Under the pieces are notes generated by a model, which was not told the DNA's origin, made no database searches, and worked only from the letters and a program-made list of their open reading frames with translations. A stretch of 13,440 nucleotides of DNA, from NCBI GenBank assembly GCA_947178115.1, contig CAMWXF010000011.1, forward strand, positions 1-13,440, written 5' to 3'. Positions 8,172-13,440 of the stretch are shown one piece after another; position 1 is the first letter of the stretch; each line of letters opens with the position of its first letter. The DNA is from an uncultured Lachnospiraceae bacterium. Its GTDB lineage: Bacteria > Bacillota > Clostridia > Lachnospirales > Lachnospiraceae. Position numbers and translations under genes: made by a program.

Positions 8172-8339
8172 AAACCGGACGCGCCGGACAGTATGTAGTT
8201 GTCCTAAGGACGCGCTTCCGCTCGGTTCCAAACGCAACGGTACTAAGCTCGAAAGTTGCGTTGCAACTTTAAACCTCGCTAAGTGCCGGCGTTTTCCAAC
8301 GGTCCTAAGGACAACTACATACTATCCGACGCTGTGTAT
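8172..8339 (+). repeat. Large hairpin repeat element, copy 1
   Basis: This is a 168-nt imperfect palindrome. The outer stem pairs 8181-8211 with 8302-8332 over 31 positions with only a few wobbles or mismatches. An inner stem pairs 8230-8235 with 8289-8294 (AAACGC/GCGTTT) and 8238-8244 with 8282-8288. The apex 8252-8259/8263-8270 is a perfect 8-bp stem (AAAGTTGC/GCAACTTT) with a 3-nt loop. It begins with AAACCGGACGCGC, which recurs inverted at the far end of copy 2. The apex flanks CTAAGCTCG and CCTCGCTAAGTGC are identical in copy 2. It could be a structured RNA, a REP/MITE-like element or a DNA hairpin. I do not recognise a named family. Confidence 0.85.
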
Positions 8340-8381
8340 CGAAAAAATAATAGCATATCGATATTAGATTAGCCATAGCCA

Positions 8382-8549
8382 ATACCCAGCGCAGAGGGAG
8401 GGCAATATCTTAAGAAGCCCCTAGAACAGCGCCAGCACTTAGCGAGGTCATGAGTTGCATTGCAACTCACGAGCTTAGTGTCTGCTGCGCTGTGAAAGGA
8501 GCGAGAGCGCGGCTTCGTAGATATTGCCCTCCTTCTGCGCGTCCGGTTT
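8382..8549 (-). repeat. Large hairpin repeat element, copy 2 (inverted)
   Basis: This is the same architecture as copy 1, on the opposite strand and of equal length. The outer stem pairs 8389-8419 with 8511-8540. The inner stem pairs 8426-8432 with 8487-8493 (ACAGCGC/GCGCTGT). The apex TGAGTTGC/GCAACTCA has a 3-nt loop. The outer arm sequence is mostly different from copy 1, yet it still pairs with itself. The apex flanks (8435-8447 and 8470-8478) match copy 1 exactly in reverse complement. The outer end CGCGTCCGGTTT is the inverse of the start of copy 1. The two copies face each other across a 42-nt AT-rich spacer. Confidence 0.85.
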
Positions 8550-8609
8550 AGATAACCCATAAAAGAAACCTAAAGCAAATCTTTACATATATCCCGACCA
8601 AGAAACAAT

Positions 8610-8637
8610 ATGACATTTACAAAGAGTATGATATAAT
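8610..8637 (+). promoter_or_regulatory. Promoter for the receiver-alarmone synthetase gene
   Basis: ATGACA (8610-8615), 16 nt, then TATAAT (8632-8637) preceded by TG at -14/-15, making an extended -10. This is a strong housekeeping-sigma-type promoter by sequence. Transcription would start near 8644 and give a leader of about 150 nt before the ATG at 8793. Confidence 0.7.
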
Positions 8638-8643
8638 ATACGC

Positions 8644-8792
8644 GATATCAATAAGCCGTGCCGCGAAGCAATATGCAAAGTGAATGCCTTCATTCATCTT
8701 TGACAGAGTGCGGAATGATAGTGCGAAGCCCACAAGCGATCCTCAGGCGGGTATGCACAGCGGAAGTTATATATTGTACTAAAGGGGAAAAC
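8644..8792 (+). promoter_or_regulatory. Long 5' leader of the alarmone synthetase gene
   Basis: About 150 nt lie between the predicted start site and ATG 8793. It contains a clean hairpin, TGAATG (8681-8686), loop CCTT, CATTCA (8691-8696). The coding frame is open through the leader back to GTG 8658, so a longer N-terminus is possible in principle. The AGGGG site and the canonical receiver start argue for 8793. No known riboswitch class is recognised. Confidence 0.4.
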
Positions 8793-9890
8793 ATGAGAAG
8801 GGTATTGGTAGTAGACGATGCGGAAATCAACCGCGAAGTATTAAGTAATATTTTAGCAGACGATTACGCAGTTGATAAGGCGGCAGACGGGGAAGAGGCG
8901 CTTGATATATTACAGAGGAACGGCACCGATACGGCGGCAATTCTTCTGGATCTGTATATGCCTAAGATGGATGGCTTTGCAGTGCTTACTGTACTGAAAG
9001 ATAAAGGCTGGCTGCAGAAGCTCCCTGTGCTGATCATAACCAGTGAACCCGCTACGGAGATCGAGAGCCGCTGTCTTGAAATGGGAGCCAGCGATTTTAT
9101 TCATAAGCCTTTTGAGGCATCTGTTGTCAGAAACAGAGTCCGTAATGTGACGGAACTGTTTGTCTGTAAGAACAAGCTGGAACAGAAGGTGGAAGAGCAG
9201 GAGGAAGTGCTTAAGAAGCAGTACCGGATTATAGAGATGCAGGCGGAGAAACTGCGGGAGTCTGGGCCTTTTAACAGGCTGATGATGGAGTACCGGTCCG
9301 CGATCATGGAAGTGGAGACGAGGCTTAAGATACTCAACGAAGAATTTTCCCAAGTGTATAACAGGAATCCTTTTGAATCCATCAAGAGCCGTCTGAAATC
9401 GCCCACAAGCATCTACGAGAAGCTGGCGCTTAAGGGATATCCGGTGACGGTGGAGAGTATCAGAGAACATCTGACGGATGTGGCGGGACTGCGGGTAATC
9501 TGTTCTTTTCCGGACGATATCTACCGACTGGCGGATCTGCTCATCAAGCAGGATGAATTCATTTTGCTGCGCAAGAAAGATTATATTCGCAATCCTAAGA
9601 GTAACGGTTATAGGAGTCTGCACCTCATTCTGGACGTGCCGATCTTTTTATCGAATGAAAAGAAGTACGTGAAGACGGAAGTGCAGTTCCGCACGATTGC
9701 CATGGATTTCTGGGCGAGTCTGGAGCATAAGCTGAAATATAAAAAAGATGTGGCAAATACGGAGGAGATCGAGGGACAGCTAAGAGCGTGTGCAGATTCG
9801 ATTGAGATGTTGGATTATCAGATGCAGGATATCCGCAATAAGATTGACAGGTCCAACCCGTCTGATATACAGGTCAGGGGTAATGCCTGA
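8793..9890 (+). CDS. Receiver domain fused to RelQ-like (p)ppGpp synthetase
   Basis: The 365-residue product has three parts. (a) A CheY-like receiver, residues 3-118, with Asp8/Asp9, phospho-acceptor Asp53 ('LLDLYMPKMDG'), Thr83 and Lys105 ('IHKPF'). (b) A long Glu/Gln/Lys-rich coiled coil, about 121-190. (c) A RelA/SpoT-type synthetase domain, about 195-320. The last has 'RLKSPTSIYEKL' (substrate-binding Arg/Lys), 'DVAGLRVIC' with the likely Mg ligand Asp229, the G-loop 'DYIRNPKSNGYRSLH' with the guanine-stacking Tyr273, and 'EVQFRTIAMDFWASLEHKL' with Glu296. It lacks a hydrolase domain and the TGS/ACT regions of long Rel, so it is a small alarmone synthetase under a receiver. It would transfer pyrophosphate from ATP to GDP/GTP in the cytoplasm, controlled by phosphorylation. 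ATG 8793 has an AGGGG site. No kinase gene is adjacent. Confidence 0.92.
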   Translation: MRRVLVVDDAEINREVLSNILADDYAVDKAADGEEALDILQRNGTDTAAILLDLYMPKMDGFAVLTVLKDKGWLQKLPVLIITSEPATEIESRCLEMGASDFIHKPFEASVVRNRVRNVTELFVCKNKLEQKVEEQEEVLKKQYRIIEMQAEKLRESGPFNRLMMEYRSAIMEVETRLKILNEEFSQVYNRNPFESIKSRLKSPTSIYEKLALKGYPVTVESIREHLTDVAGLRVICSFPDDIYRLADLLIKQDEFILLRKKDYIRNPKSNGYRSLHLILDVPIFLSNEKKYVKTEVQFRTIAMDFWASLEHKLKYKKDVANTEEIEGQLRACADSIEMLDYQMQDIRNKIDRSNPSDIQVRGNA

Positions 9891-9985
9891 TTTGGGGGAT
9901 TTTGTGTGCGTTTATCGTTGTACTTTTCTTCAAACATTTGAGTTATTGCAAAGACTGTTGTGGGTGTGAATTGTAATGAAATAAA

Positions 9986-10014
9986 TTGATTAATCAGGCG
10001 CTGTATCGTATACT
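9986..10014 (+). promoter_or_regulatory. holA promoter, predicted to give a leaderless mRNA
   Basis: TTGATT (9986-9991), a 17-nt spacer, and TATACT (10009-10014). With normal spacing the first transcribed base is at or next to 10021, which is the A of the holA ATG. No Shine-Dalgarno-like purine tract is present upstream of that ATG. Confidence 0.65.
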
Positions 10015-10020
10015 GAATAT

Positions 10021-11001
10021 ATGAAAAAATTAGCAGAAGAGATCAAATCCGGACAATTAAAACAAGTGTATATCCTGTACGGTGAAGAGGCATACCTGAG
10101 AAACCAGTATAAGGAGAAGCTGAAAACTGCTCTGCTTGACGGAGGGGATGCTATGAACCTTCATTGCTTTGAGGGCAAGGATGTGAAGACCGGAGACGTC
10201 ATTGATCTGGCGGAAACCATGCCATTTCTTGCACAGCGCAGAGTGATCGTACTGGAGAACAGCGGACTTTTCGCCCATGGAGGGGAAGAACTGGCGCATT
10301 ATCTGGGAGCACCTTCCGAGACGACCTATTTCGTATTCGCTGAGGCAGCAGTGGATAAGCGGAGCAAGCTCTACAAGGCGGCGACGGCCAAGGGACGTAC
10401 CATAGAATTTAAGGCGCAGGATGAGACGACGCTGAAACGCTGGATCATGGGCTTTTTGAAGAGAGAGAACAAGAATATTACGGAGCGGGATCTGAATCTT
10501 TTCTTAGATAAAACGGGATCAGATATGGAGAATATCCGAGGAGAATTGGAGAAGCTTCTTTGTTACTGTCTGGAACGTGACGTGATCACGGCGCAGGACA
10601 TCGAGGCGGTCTGTACGAAGCAGGTGACAAGTCAGATCTTTGATATGATAAATGCGGTGGCGGAACGGCGGCAGAAGGCGGCAATGGAGCTGTATTACGA
10701 TCTGTTGACGCTGAAGGAACCTCCTATGCGGATTTTGTTTCTGATTACGAGACAATTTAATCTGCTTTTGCAAGTAAAAGAATTGAAGAATAAAGGACTC
10801 GATGCCAATGCGATCGGAGAGAAAGTCGGCCTGGCGGGCTTTATCGCCAGAAAATATGTGACGCAGGCGGCGAAATTTAAAGAGGCCGATCTGCGAAGGG
10901 CGCTTGCAGACTGTGTGGAGGCGGAGCAGGCGGTTAAGACCGGCAGGATGAACGATATCATGAGCGTGGAGCTTTTGATCGTGAAGTACAGCGCGGCATA
11001 G
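10021..11001 (+). CDS. holA: DNA polymerase III delta subunit (clamp loader)
   Basis: The 326-residue product is of normal length for the delta subunit, the clamp-loader component that opens the sliding clamp during replication. The N-terminus 'MKKLAEEIKSGQLKQVYILYGEEAYL' region (residues 1-26) is diagnostic. A degenerate AAA+ module follows ('VIDLAETMPFLAQRRVIVLEN'), then the helical middle and C-terminal collar domain ('QVTSQIFDMINAV', 'LYYDLLTLKEPPMRILFLI', 'GRMNDIMSVELLIVKY'). The start is well supported by similarity of the first residues, even though no ribosome site precedes it. In many Firmicutes holA follows comEC; here the hairpin elements and the alarmone synthetase gene separate them. 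Confidence 0.95.
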   Translation: MKKLAEEIKSGQLKQVYILYGEEAYLRNQYKEKLKTALLDGGDAMNLHCFEGKDVKTGDVIDLAETMPFLAQRRVIVLENSGLFAHGGEELAHYLGAPSETTYFVFAEAAVDKRSKLYKAATAKGRTIEFKAQDETTLKRWIMGFLKRENKNITERDLNLFLDKTGSDMENIRGELEKLLCYCLERDVITAQDIEAVCTKQVTSQIFDMINAVAERRQKAAMELYYDLLTLKEPPMRILFLITRQFNLLLQVKELKNKGLDANAIGEKVGLAGFIARKYVTQAAKFKEADLRRALADCVEAEQAVKTGRMNDIMSVELLIVKYSAA

Positions 11002-11032
11002 CGAGATTATACGGAAGGATGGAAAACGGATA

Positions 11033-11563
11033 ATGATTGAATTAGTGATCATGATCATTGTATGCGTGACGATTTATAAGAGAGTGCAGCGTGCCAGAGG
11101 GGAAGGTAGTGTGAAAGGGAATTCTTCTCTTCCGAACACAACGGTGACTACTGCGAATCAAAATAACACATTTGGGCAGAGCAGTGCAAATCCTTATGAG
11201 CAGAAGAAACTTGGCGGCGGCATGCCTGCAGCACATAATGCCGGCAGACCGCAGCCACGGACGACGCAGACTCCGGCCAAGTCGGCGATTGAGGAAGCCA
11301 AAGAGGACGGCAATTCCACAACGGCATATTTGATGGAGAAGGCGGAGGCTGATGCCAGAGAGCATGCGAAAGAAAAGCTCGAGGAGCAGAAACGGCTTCA
11401 TGAGACGAGAGGCGGGCTTGCGGTGGCAACGAGGTATCTTGACGGCGATGCGATTCCGAAGGGCATGCGCTGTGTGAACTGCGGATACTGCGGTGCGGAA
11501 AATCTGGTGCCGATGGTGCCGAGAACGCGTTATAGCTGTTATTTTTGTAGGGAAGCTTTATAG
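11033..11563 (+). CDS. Membrane-anchored zinc-ribbon protein, unrecognised
   Basis: The 176-residue product has an N-terminal membrane helix (about residues 2-14, 'LVIMIIVCVTIY') and then a basic stop ('KRVQRARG'). A long low-complexity region rich in Asn, Thr, Gly, Pro and Gln covers about residues 25-85. A charged helical stretch rich in Glu/Lys/Ala follows (about 85-125). The C-terminal zinc ribbon has cysteines in the pattern C-x2-C-x2-C-G and later C-x2-C. I do not know the function; the layout suggests a tethered cytoplasmic zinc finger that binds a partner. It begins 31 nt after holA and probably shares its transcript. The ribosome site is modest (GGAAGG, rather far upstream). Confidence 0.75.
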   Translation: MIELVIMIIVCVTIYKRVQRARGEGSVKGNSSLPNTTVTTANQNNTFGQSSANPYEQKKLGGGMPAAHNAGRPQPRTTQTPAKSAIEEAKEDGNSTTAYLMEKAEADAREHAKEKLEEQKRLHETRGGLAVATRYLDGDAIPKGMRCVNCGYCGAENLVPMVPRTRYSCYFCREAL

Positions 11564-11588
11564 AGTGTTATCAGGGGACAGATATAAG

Positions 11589-12410
11589 ATGGGTGATGAG
11601 CAGAGTCGGTTTCAGGAGATACATTTCCTTTATCCGGAAGGAAAAGATAAGGCGTTAACGTTTAGTTATGACGATGCGCAGGTCTATGACAGGCGGTTGG
11701 TCAGCATATTTGATCAGCATGATATGAAAGCAACTTTTCATCTCAACAGCAGTACGCTGGATCGGGCAGGCTTTGTTACCCGCTCGGAGATAAAACAACT
11801 TTATGTAAACCATGAGGTTGCCTGTCACGGGGTAACGCATCCCTTTTTTAATCAAATGTCTCAGGCACAGACCGTTGCGGAGTTGTATGAGGACAGGCGT
11901 GAGCTGGAACAATATAGCGGCAGGATCGTCAGAGGGCTTTCGTATCCTTTCGGAGTGTATAGCGACAATCTGATAGAAACGGCGCTAAAGCTGGGGATCG
12001 TGTACAGCCGCACGGTGAACAGTACGATGGATTTTGCGCTACCTACTGATTTTATGCGATGGAATCCGACCTGCCACCACGATCAGGTGACTGACGCACT
12101 GCTTTCGGATTTCTTAAATCCGCCGCCGTTTCGGGGGATGGCGCTATTGTATATCTGGGGACACAGTTATGAGTTCGAGCGCGACGGCAAATGGGAACAC
12201 ATACACGGAATCTGTGAGAAGCTGCAGGGCAGAAAAGATGTCTGGTACGCCACTAATATAGAAATCTATGATTATGTAACGGCTGTGAGAGGGCTGATCA
12301 TGTCTGTGGACGGGCATATTCTGTATAACGCGTCCGCTCTGCCGGTCTGGATCCTGACAGGCGGGAAGGTATACTGTCTGGCGGCGGGAGAGCAGATGTC
12401 ATTCGGGTAG
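11589..12410 (+). CDS. Polysaccharide deacetylase (CE4/NodB) family protein, no signal peptide
   Basis: The 273-residue product has NodB-type motifs. Motif 1 is 'LTFSYDDAQ' with catalytic/metal Asp28-Asp29; motif 2 is H-x3-H at His80/His84 ('CHGVTHP'); a later 'RGLSYPFG' matches the R-x2-x-P-x-G motif 3. A 'WGHSYEF' segment near residue 197 fits the last conserved His motif. The family removes acetyl groups from N- or O-acetylated sugars using a metal. No signal peptide or membrane helix is seen, so this copy is probably cytosolic and may act on a small or precursor substrate. ATG 11589 is preferred because the deacetylase fold begins just after it and AGGGGA lies upstream. The frame runs back to 11493 but overlaps the zinc-ribbon gene. 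It starts 25 nt after that gene, probably the same operon. Confidence 0.85.
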   Translation: MGDEQSRFQEIHFLYPEGKDKALTFSYDDAQVYDRRLVSIFDQHDMKATFHLNSSTLDRAGFVTRSEIKQLYVNHEVACHGVTHPFFNQMSQAQTVAELYEDRRELEQYSGRIVRGLSYPFGVYSDNLIETALKLGIVYSRTVNSTMDFALPTDFMRWNPTCHHDQVTDALLSDFLNPPPFRGMALLYIWGHSYEFERDGKWEHIHGICEKLQGRKDVWYATNIEIYDYVTAVRGLIMSVDGHILYNASALPVWILTGGKVYCLAAGEQMSFG

Positions 12411-12411
12411 T

Positions 12412-12440
12412 TTGCTTATGGAAATAATAAATTGTTATAT
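12412..12440 (+). promoter_or_regulatory. Possible thrH promoter
   Basis: TTGCTT (12412-12417), a 17-nt AT-rich spacer, and TTATAT (12435-12440), or TATATA one base later. It is a weak match but sits in an AT-rich gap right before the GGAGG site of thrH. Read-through from the upstream gene is the alternative. Confidence 0.35.
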
Positions 12441-12458
12441 AAAACGGAGGTGTGAGGG

Positions 12459-13070
12459 ATGAGTATGAATATTGTATGTCTGGATCTGGAAGGGGTACTT
12501 GTGCCGGAGATCTGGATTGCCTTTGCCGAGGCAAGCGGTATTCCGGAGCTGAAAAGGACTACCAGAGATGAGCCGGATTACGATAAATTGATGAACTGGC
12601 GGCTTGGCATTCTAAAAGAACACGGTCTGGGACTGAAAGAGATTCAGGAGACCATAGCGACCATCGATCCCATTCCGGGAGCGAAAGAATTTCTGGACGA
12701 GCTCAGAAGTATTACACAGGTCATCATTATCAGTGATACATTTACGCAGTTTGCGGGACCGTTAATGAAGAAGCTTGGATATCCGACAATCTTCTGTAAT
12801 TCATTGGAGGTGGCAAAAGACGGCGAGATCACGGGATTTAAGATGCGTATCGAGAATTCCAAGCTGTCCACGGTGAAAGCTCTCCAGTCCATCGGATATG
12901 AGACGATTGCCAGCGGTGACAGTCACAATGATATGGGGATGATCAAGGCGAGTAAGGCAGGATTTCTTTTCAAGAGTACGGAACAGATCAAGAAGGATAA
13001 TCCGCAGATACCGGCTTATGAAACTTATGAAGAACTGATGACAGCGATCAGAGCTGCGCTGGAAGATTGA
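12459..13070 (+). CDS. thrH: ThrH: phosphoserine phosphatase / homoserine phosphotransferase
   Basis: This is a HAD-superfamily enzyme, 203 residues, the same size as characterised ThrH. Residues 7-24 match the ThrH family closely ('CLDLEGVLVPEIWIAFAE'), including the DxE rather than DxD catalytic loop (Asp9, Glu11). Motif II is 'IISDTF', and motif IV is 'GDSHND'. ThrH dephosphorylates phosphoserine and can transfer the phosphate to homoserine, giving phosphohomoserine for threonine synthesis. GGAGG at 12446-12450 sits 8 nt before ATG 12459; an in-frame ATG at 12465 is a second option. No other serine or threonine genes are nearby. Confidence 0.92.
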   Translation: MSMNIVCLDLEGVLVPEIWIAFAEASGIPELKRTTRDEPDYDKLMNWRLGILKEHGLGLKEIQETIATIDPIPGAKEFLDELRSITQVIIISDTFTQFAGPLMKKLGYPTIFCNSLEVAKDGEITGFKMRIENSKLSTVKALQSIGYETIASGDSHNDMGMIKASKAGFLFKSTEQIKKDNPQIPAYETYEELMTAIRAALED

Positions 13071-13090
13071 TCTATGGGATGAAAAGGGGA

Positions 13091-13107
13091 GAAACATCAA
13101 ATGTTTC
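13091..13107 (+). other. Short perfect hairpin before the last gene
   Basis: GAAACAT (13091-13097), loop CAA, ATGTTTC (13101-13107). No T-run follows. It ends 5 nt before the GGAGG ribosome site of the gene at 13123, so it could influence its translation. It is too short to be a convincing terminator. Confidence 0.35.
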
Positions 13108-13122
13108 GGAATGGAGGCAATT

Positions 13123-13413
13123 ATGAAATGTAGACGTATCGCATTGGAATCGGATGTTGAGAAGTATGAAGTCGGCAAGGGGATGGAAGACGGATTTGAA
13201 CTTTGGGCTGACGTGGTGACGAAGGAGTGGATCGTTGCAGATACGCTCGTAAAAGTGACCAAGGACAGCGGTATGATCATGTGTCCTTACATCATGCACA
13301 GAAGGGGACGCACGTTCTTAAATGAAGGGGATTACATCATCACCGATTCGGACGGCACGAAGCATGTGTGTGGCGAGGACAAGATCTTCACCCGGTATCA
13401 GAAGATGGAGTGA
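13123..13413 (+). CDS. Small protein of unknown function
   Basis: The 96-residue product has no membrane helix and no signal peptide. The start at 13123 is preferred over ATG 13111 because GGAGG (13113-13117) then sits 5 nt upstream; the earlier ATG would place the ribosome site inside the gene. The C-terminal part, 'NEGDYIITDSDGTKHVC' followed by 'DKIFTRYQ', resembles the 'GDYIITG...G..YPC.PDIF...Y' ending of a widespread family of small phage-type proteins of unknown role. That resemblance is from memory and short. A function cannot be assigned. It may be an isolated phage-derived gene or a general accessory protein. Confidence 0.7.
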   Translation: MKCRRIALESDVEKYEVGKGMEDGFELWADVVTKEWIVADTLVKVTKDSGMIMCPYIMHRRGRTFLNEGDYIITDSDGTKHVCGEDKIFTRYQKME

Positions 13414-13440
13414 ATGCGTGATAAATGCAGGTATGTAAAC

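Larger units (their letters stand above)
8135..8792. other. 658-nt non-coding gap between comEC and the receiver-alarmone synthetase gene
   Basis: From left to right it holds: a weak stem (TTACTGC around 8151) with no clear terminator T-run; the two hairpin elements (8172-8339 and 8382-8549); a strong promoter (8610-8637); and a leader of about 150 nt ending in the AGGGG ribosome site before ATG 8793. Two short open frames, 8149-8367 (+) and 8369-8560 (-), lie wholly over the hairpins. They look like by-products of the repeat rather than genes. I see no direct target-site duplication flanking 8172-8549 and no transposase. Confidence 0.7.

Noticed and set aside
8149..8367. Open frame of 72 residues on + over hairpin copy 1
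   Set aside because: It lies wholly within the palindrome, has no convincing ribosome site, and its similarity to the opposite-strand frame follows from the repeat itself. Kept only as a low-interest finding.
8172..8549. Integron attC sites
   Set aside because: attC sites need RYYYAAC and GTTRRRY ends at the two outer boundaries; the outer ends here are AAACCGGACGCGC and GTGTAT-like, and no integrase or cassette array is visible.
8172..8549. Intact insertion sequence
   Set aside because: There is a 13-bp inverted repeat but no transposase frame and no target-site duplication that I can see; at most it is a non-autonomous element.
8369..8560. Open frame of 63 residues on - over hairpin copy 2
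   Set aside because: Same reasons as for copy 1; arm residues are unrelated between copies while base pairing is kept.
8700..8722. Second promoter (TTGACA at 8700-8705)
   Set aside because: No TATAAT-like box lies at 16-18 nt; GATAGT is only 11 nt away.
8910..9623. 237-residue open frame on the - strand opposite the receiver-synthetase gene
   Set aside because: Shadow frame of a strongly conserved + strand protein; no ribosome site and no recognisable domain.
9871..9893. Terminator at the end of the alarmone synthetase gene
   Set aside because: AGGTCAGG and CCTGATTT can pair with two wobbles, but the stem overlaps the stop codon and is followed by GGGGGA, not a T-run.

Overview
The window looks like a chromosomal segment of a Gram-positive Clostridia, most likely a Lachnospiraceae relative. 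The reasons are the gene content (comEA, an OmpR-type two-component system, a GerMN lipoprotein, comEC, then holA), purine-rich GGAGG-type ribosome binding sites, and protein sequences that read like that family. All genes I can support lie on the + strand. I see no rRNA, tRNA, CRISPR array or intact insertion sequence.

Layout. (1) 3-1100 is the 3' part of a sugar-type ABC transporter substrate-binding protein, closed by a good intrinsic terminator (1201-1239). (2) 1259-1690 is a small DMT/YdcZ (DUF606) membrane transporter. (3) 1831-8134 is a compact five-gene unit: comEA, an OmpR-family response regulator, a HAMP histidine kinase, a double-GerMN lipoprotein and comEC/rec2. Several junctions overlap or are nearly contiguous, so co-transcription is likely. 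(4) 8135-8792 is a 658-base gap. It holds two related, oppositely oriented 168-nt hairpin elements (8172-8339 and 8382-8549), a strong promoter (8610-8637) and a leader of about 150 nt. (5) 8793-9890 encodes a receiver domain fused through a coiled coil to a RelQ-like (p)ppGpp synthetase. (6) 10021-11001 is holA, whose predicted transcript starts on its own ATG. It is followed by a membrane-anchored zinc-ribbon protein (11033-11563) and a cytosolic CE4 polysaccharide deacetylase (11589-12410). (7) 12459-13070 is thrH, and 13123-13413 is a small unrecognised protein.

How the genes work together. ComEA and ComEC form the DNA-receptor and DNA-channel part of a natural transformation machine. The two-component system and GerMN lipoprotein between them have the same gene order and product types as actinobacterial mtrA-mtrB-lpqB, which suggests envelope sensing with a lipoprotein modulator. 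The receiver-RelQ fusion would let a phosphorelay control alarmone synthesis directly. No kinase lies next to it, so its partner is unknown.

The items most worth a second look are the receiver-alarmone synthetase fusion, the paired hairpin elements whose arms differ in sequence but keep their pairing, the two-component/GerMN module inside the com locus, and the apparently leaderless holA.
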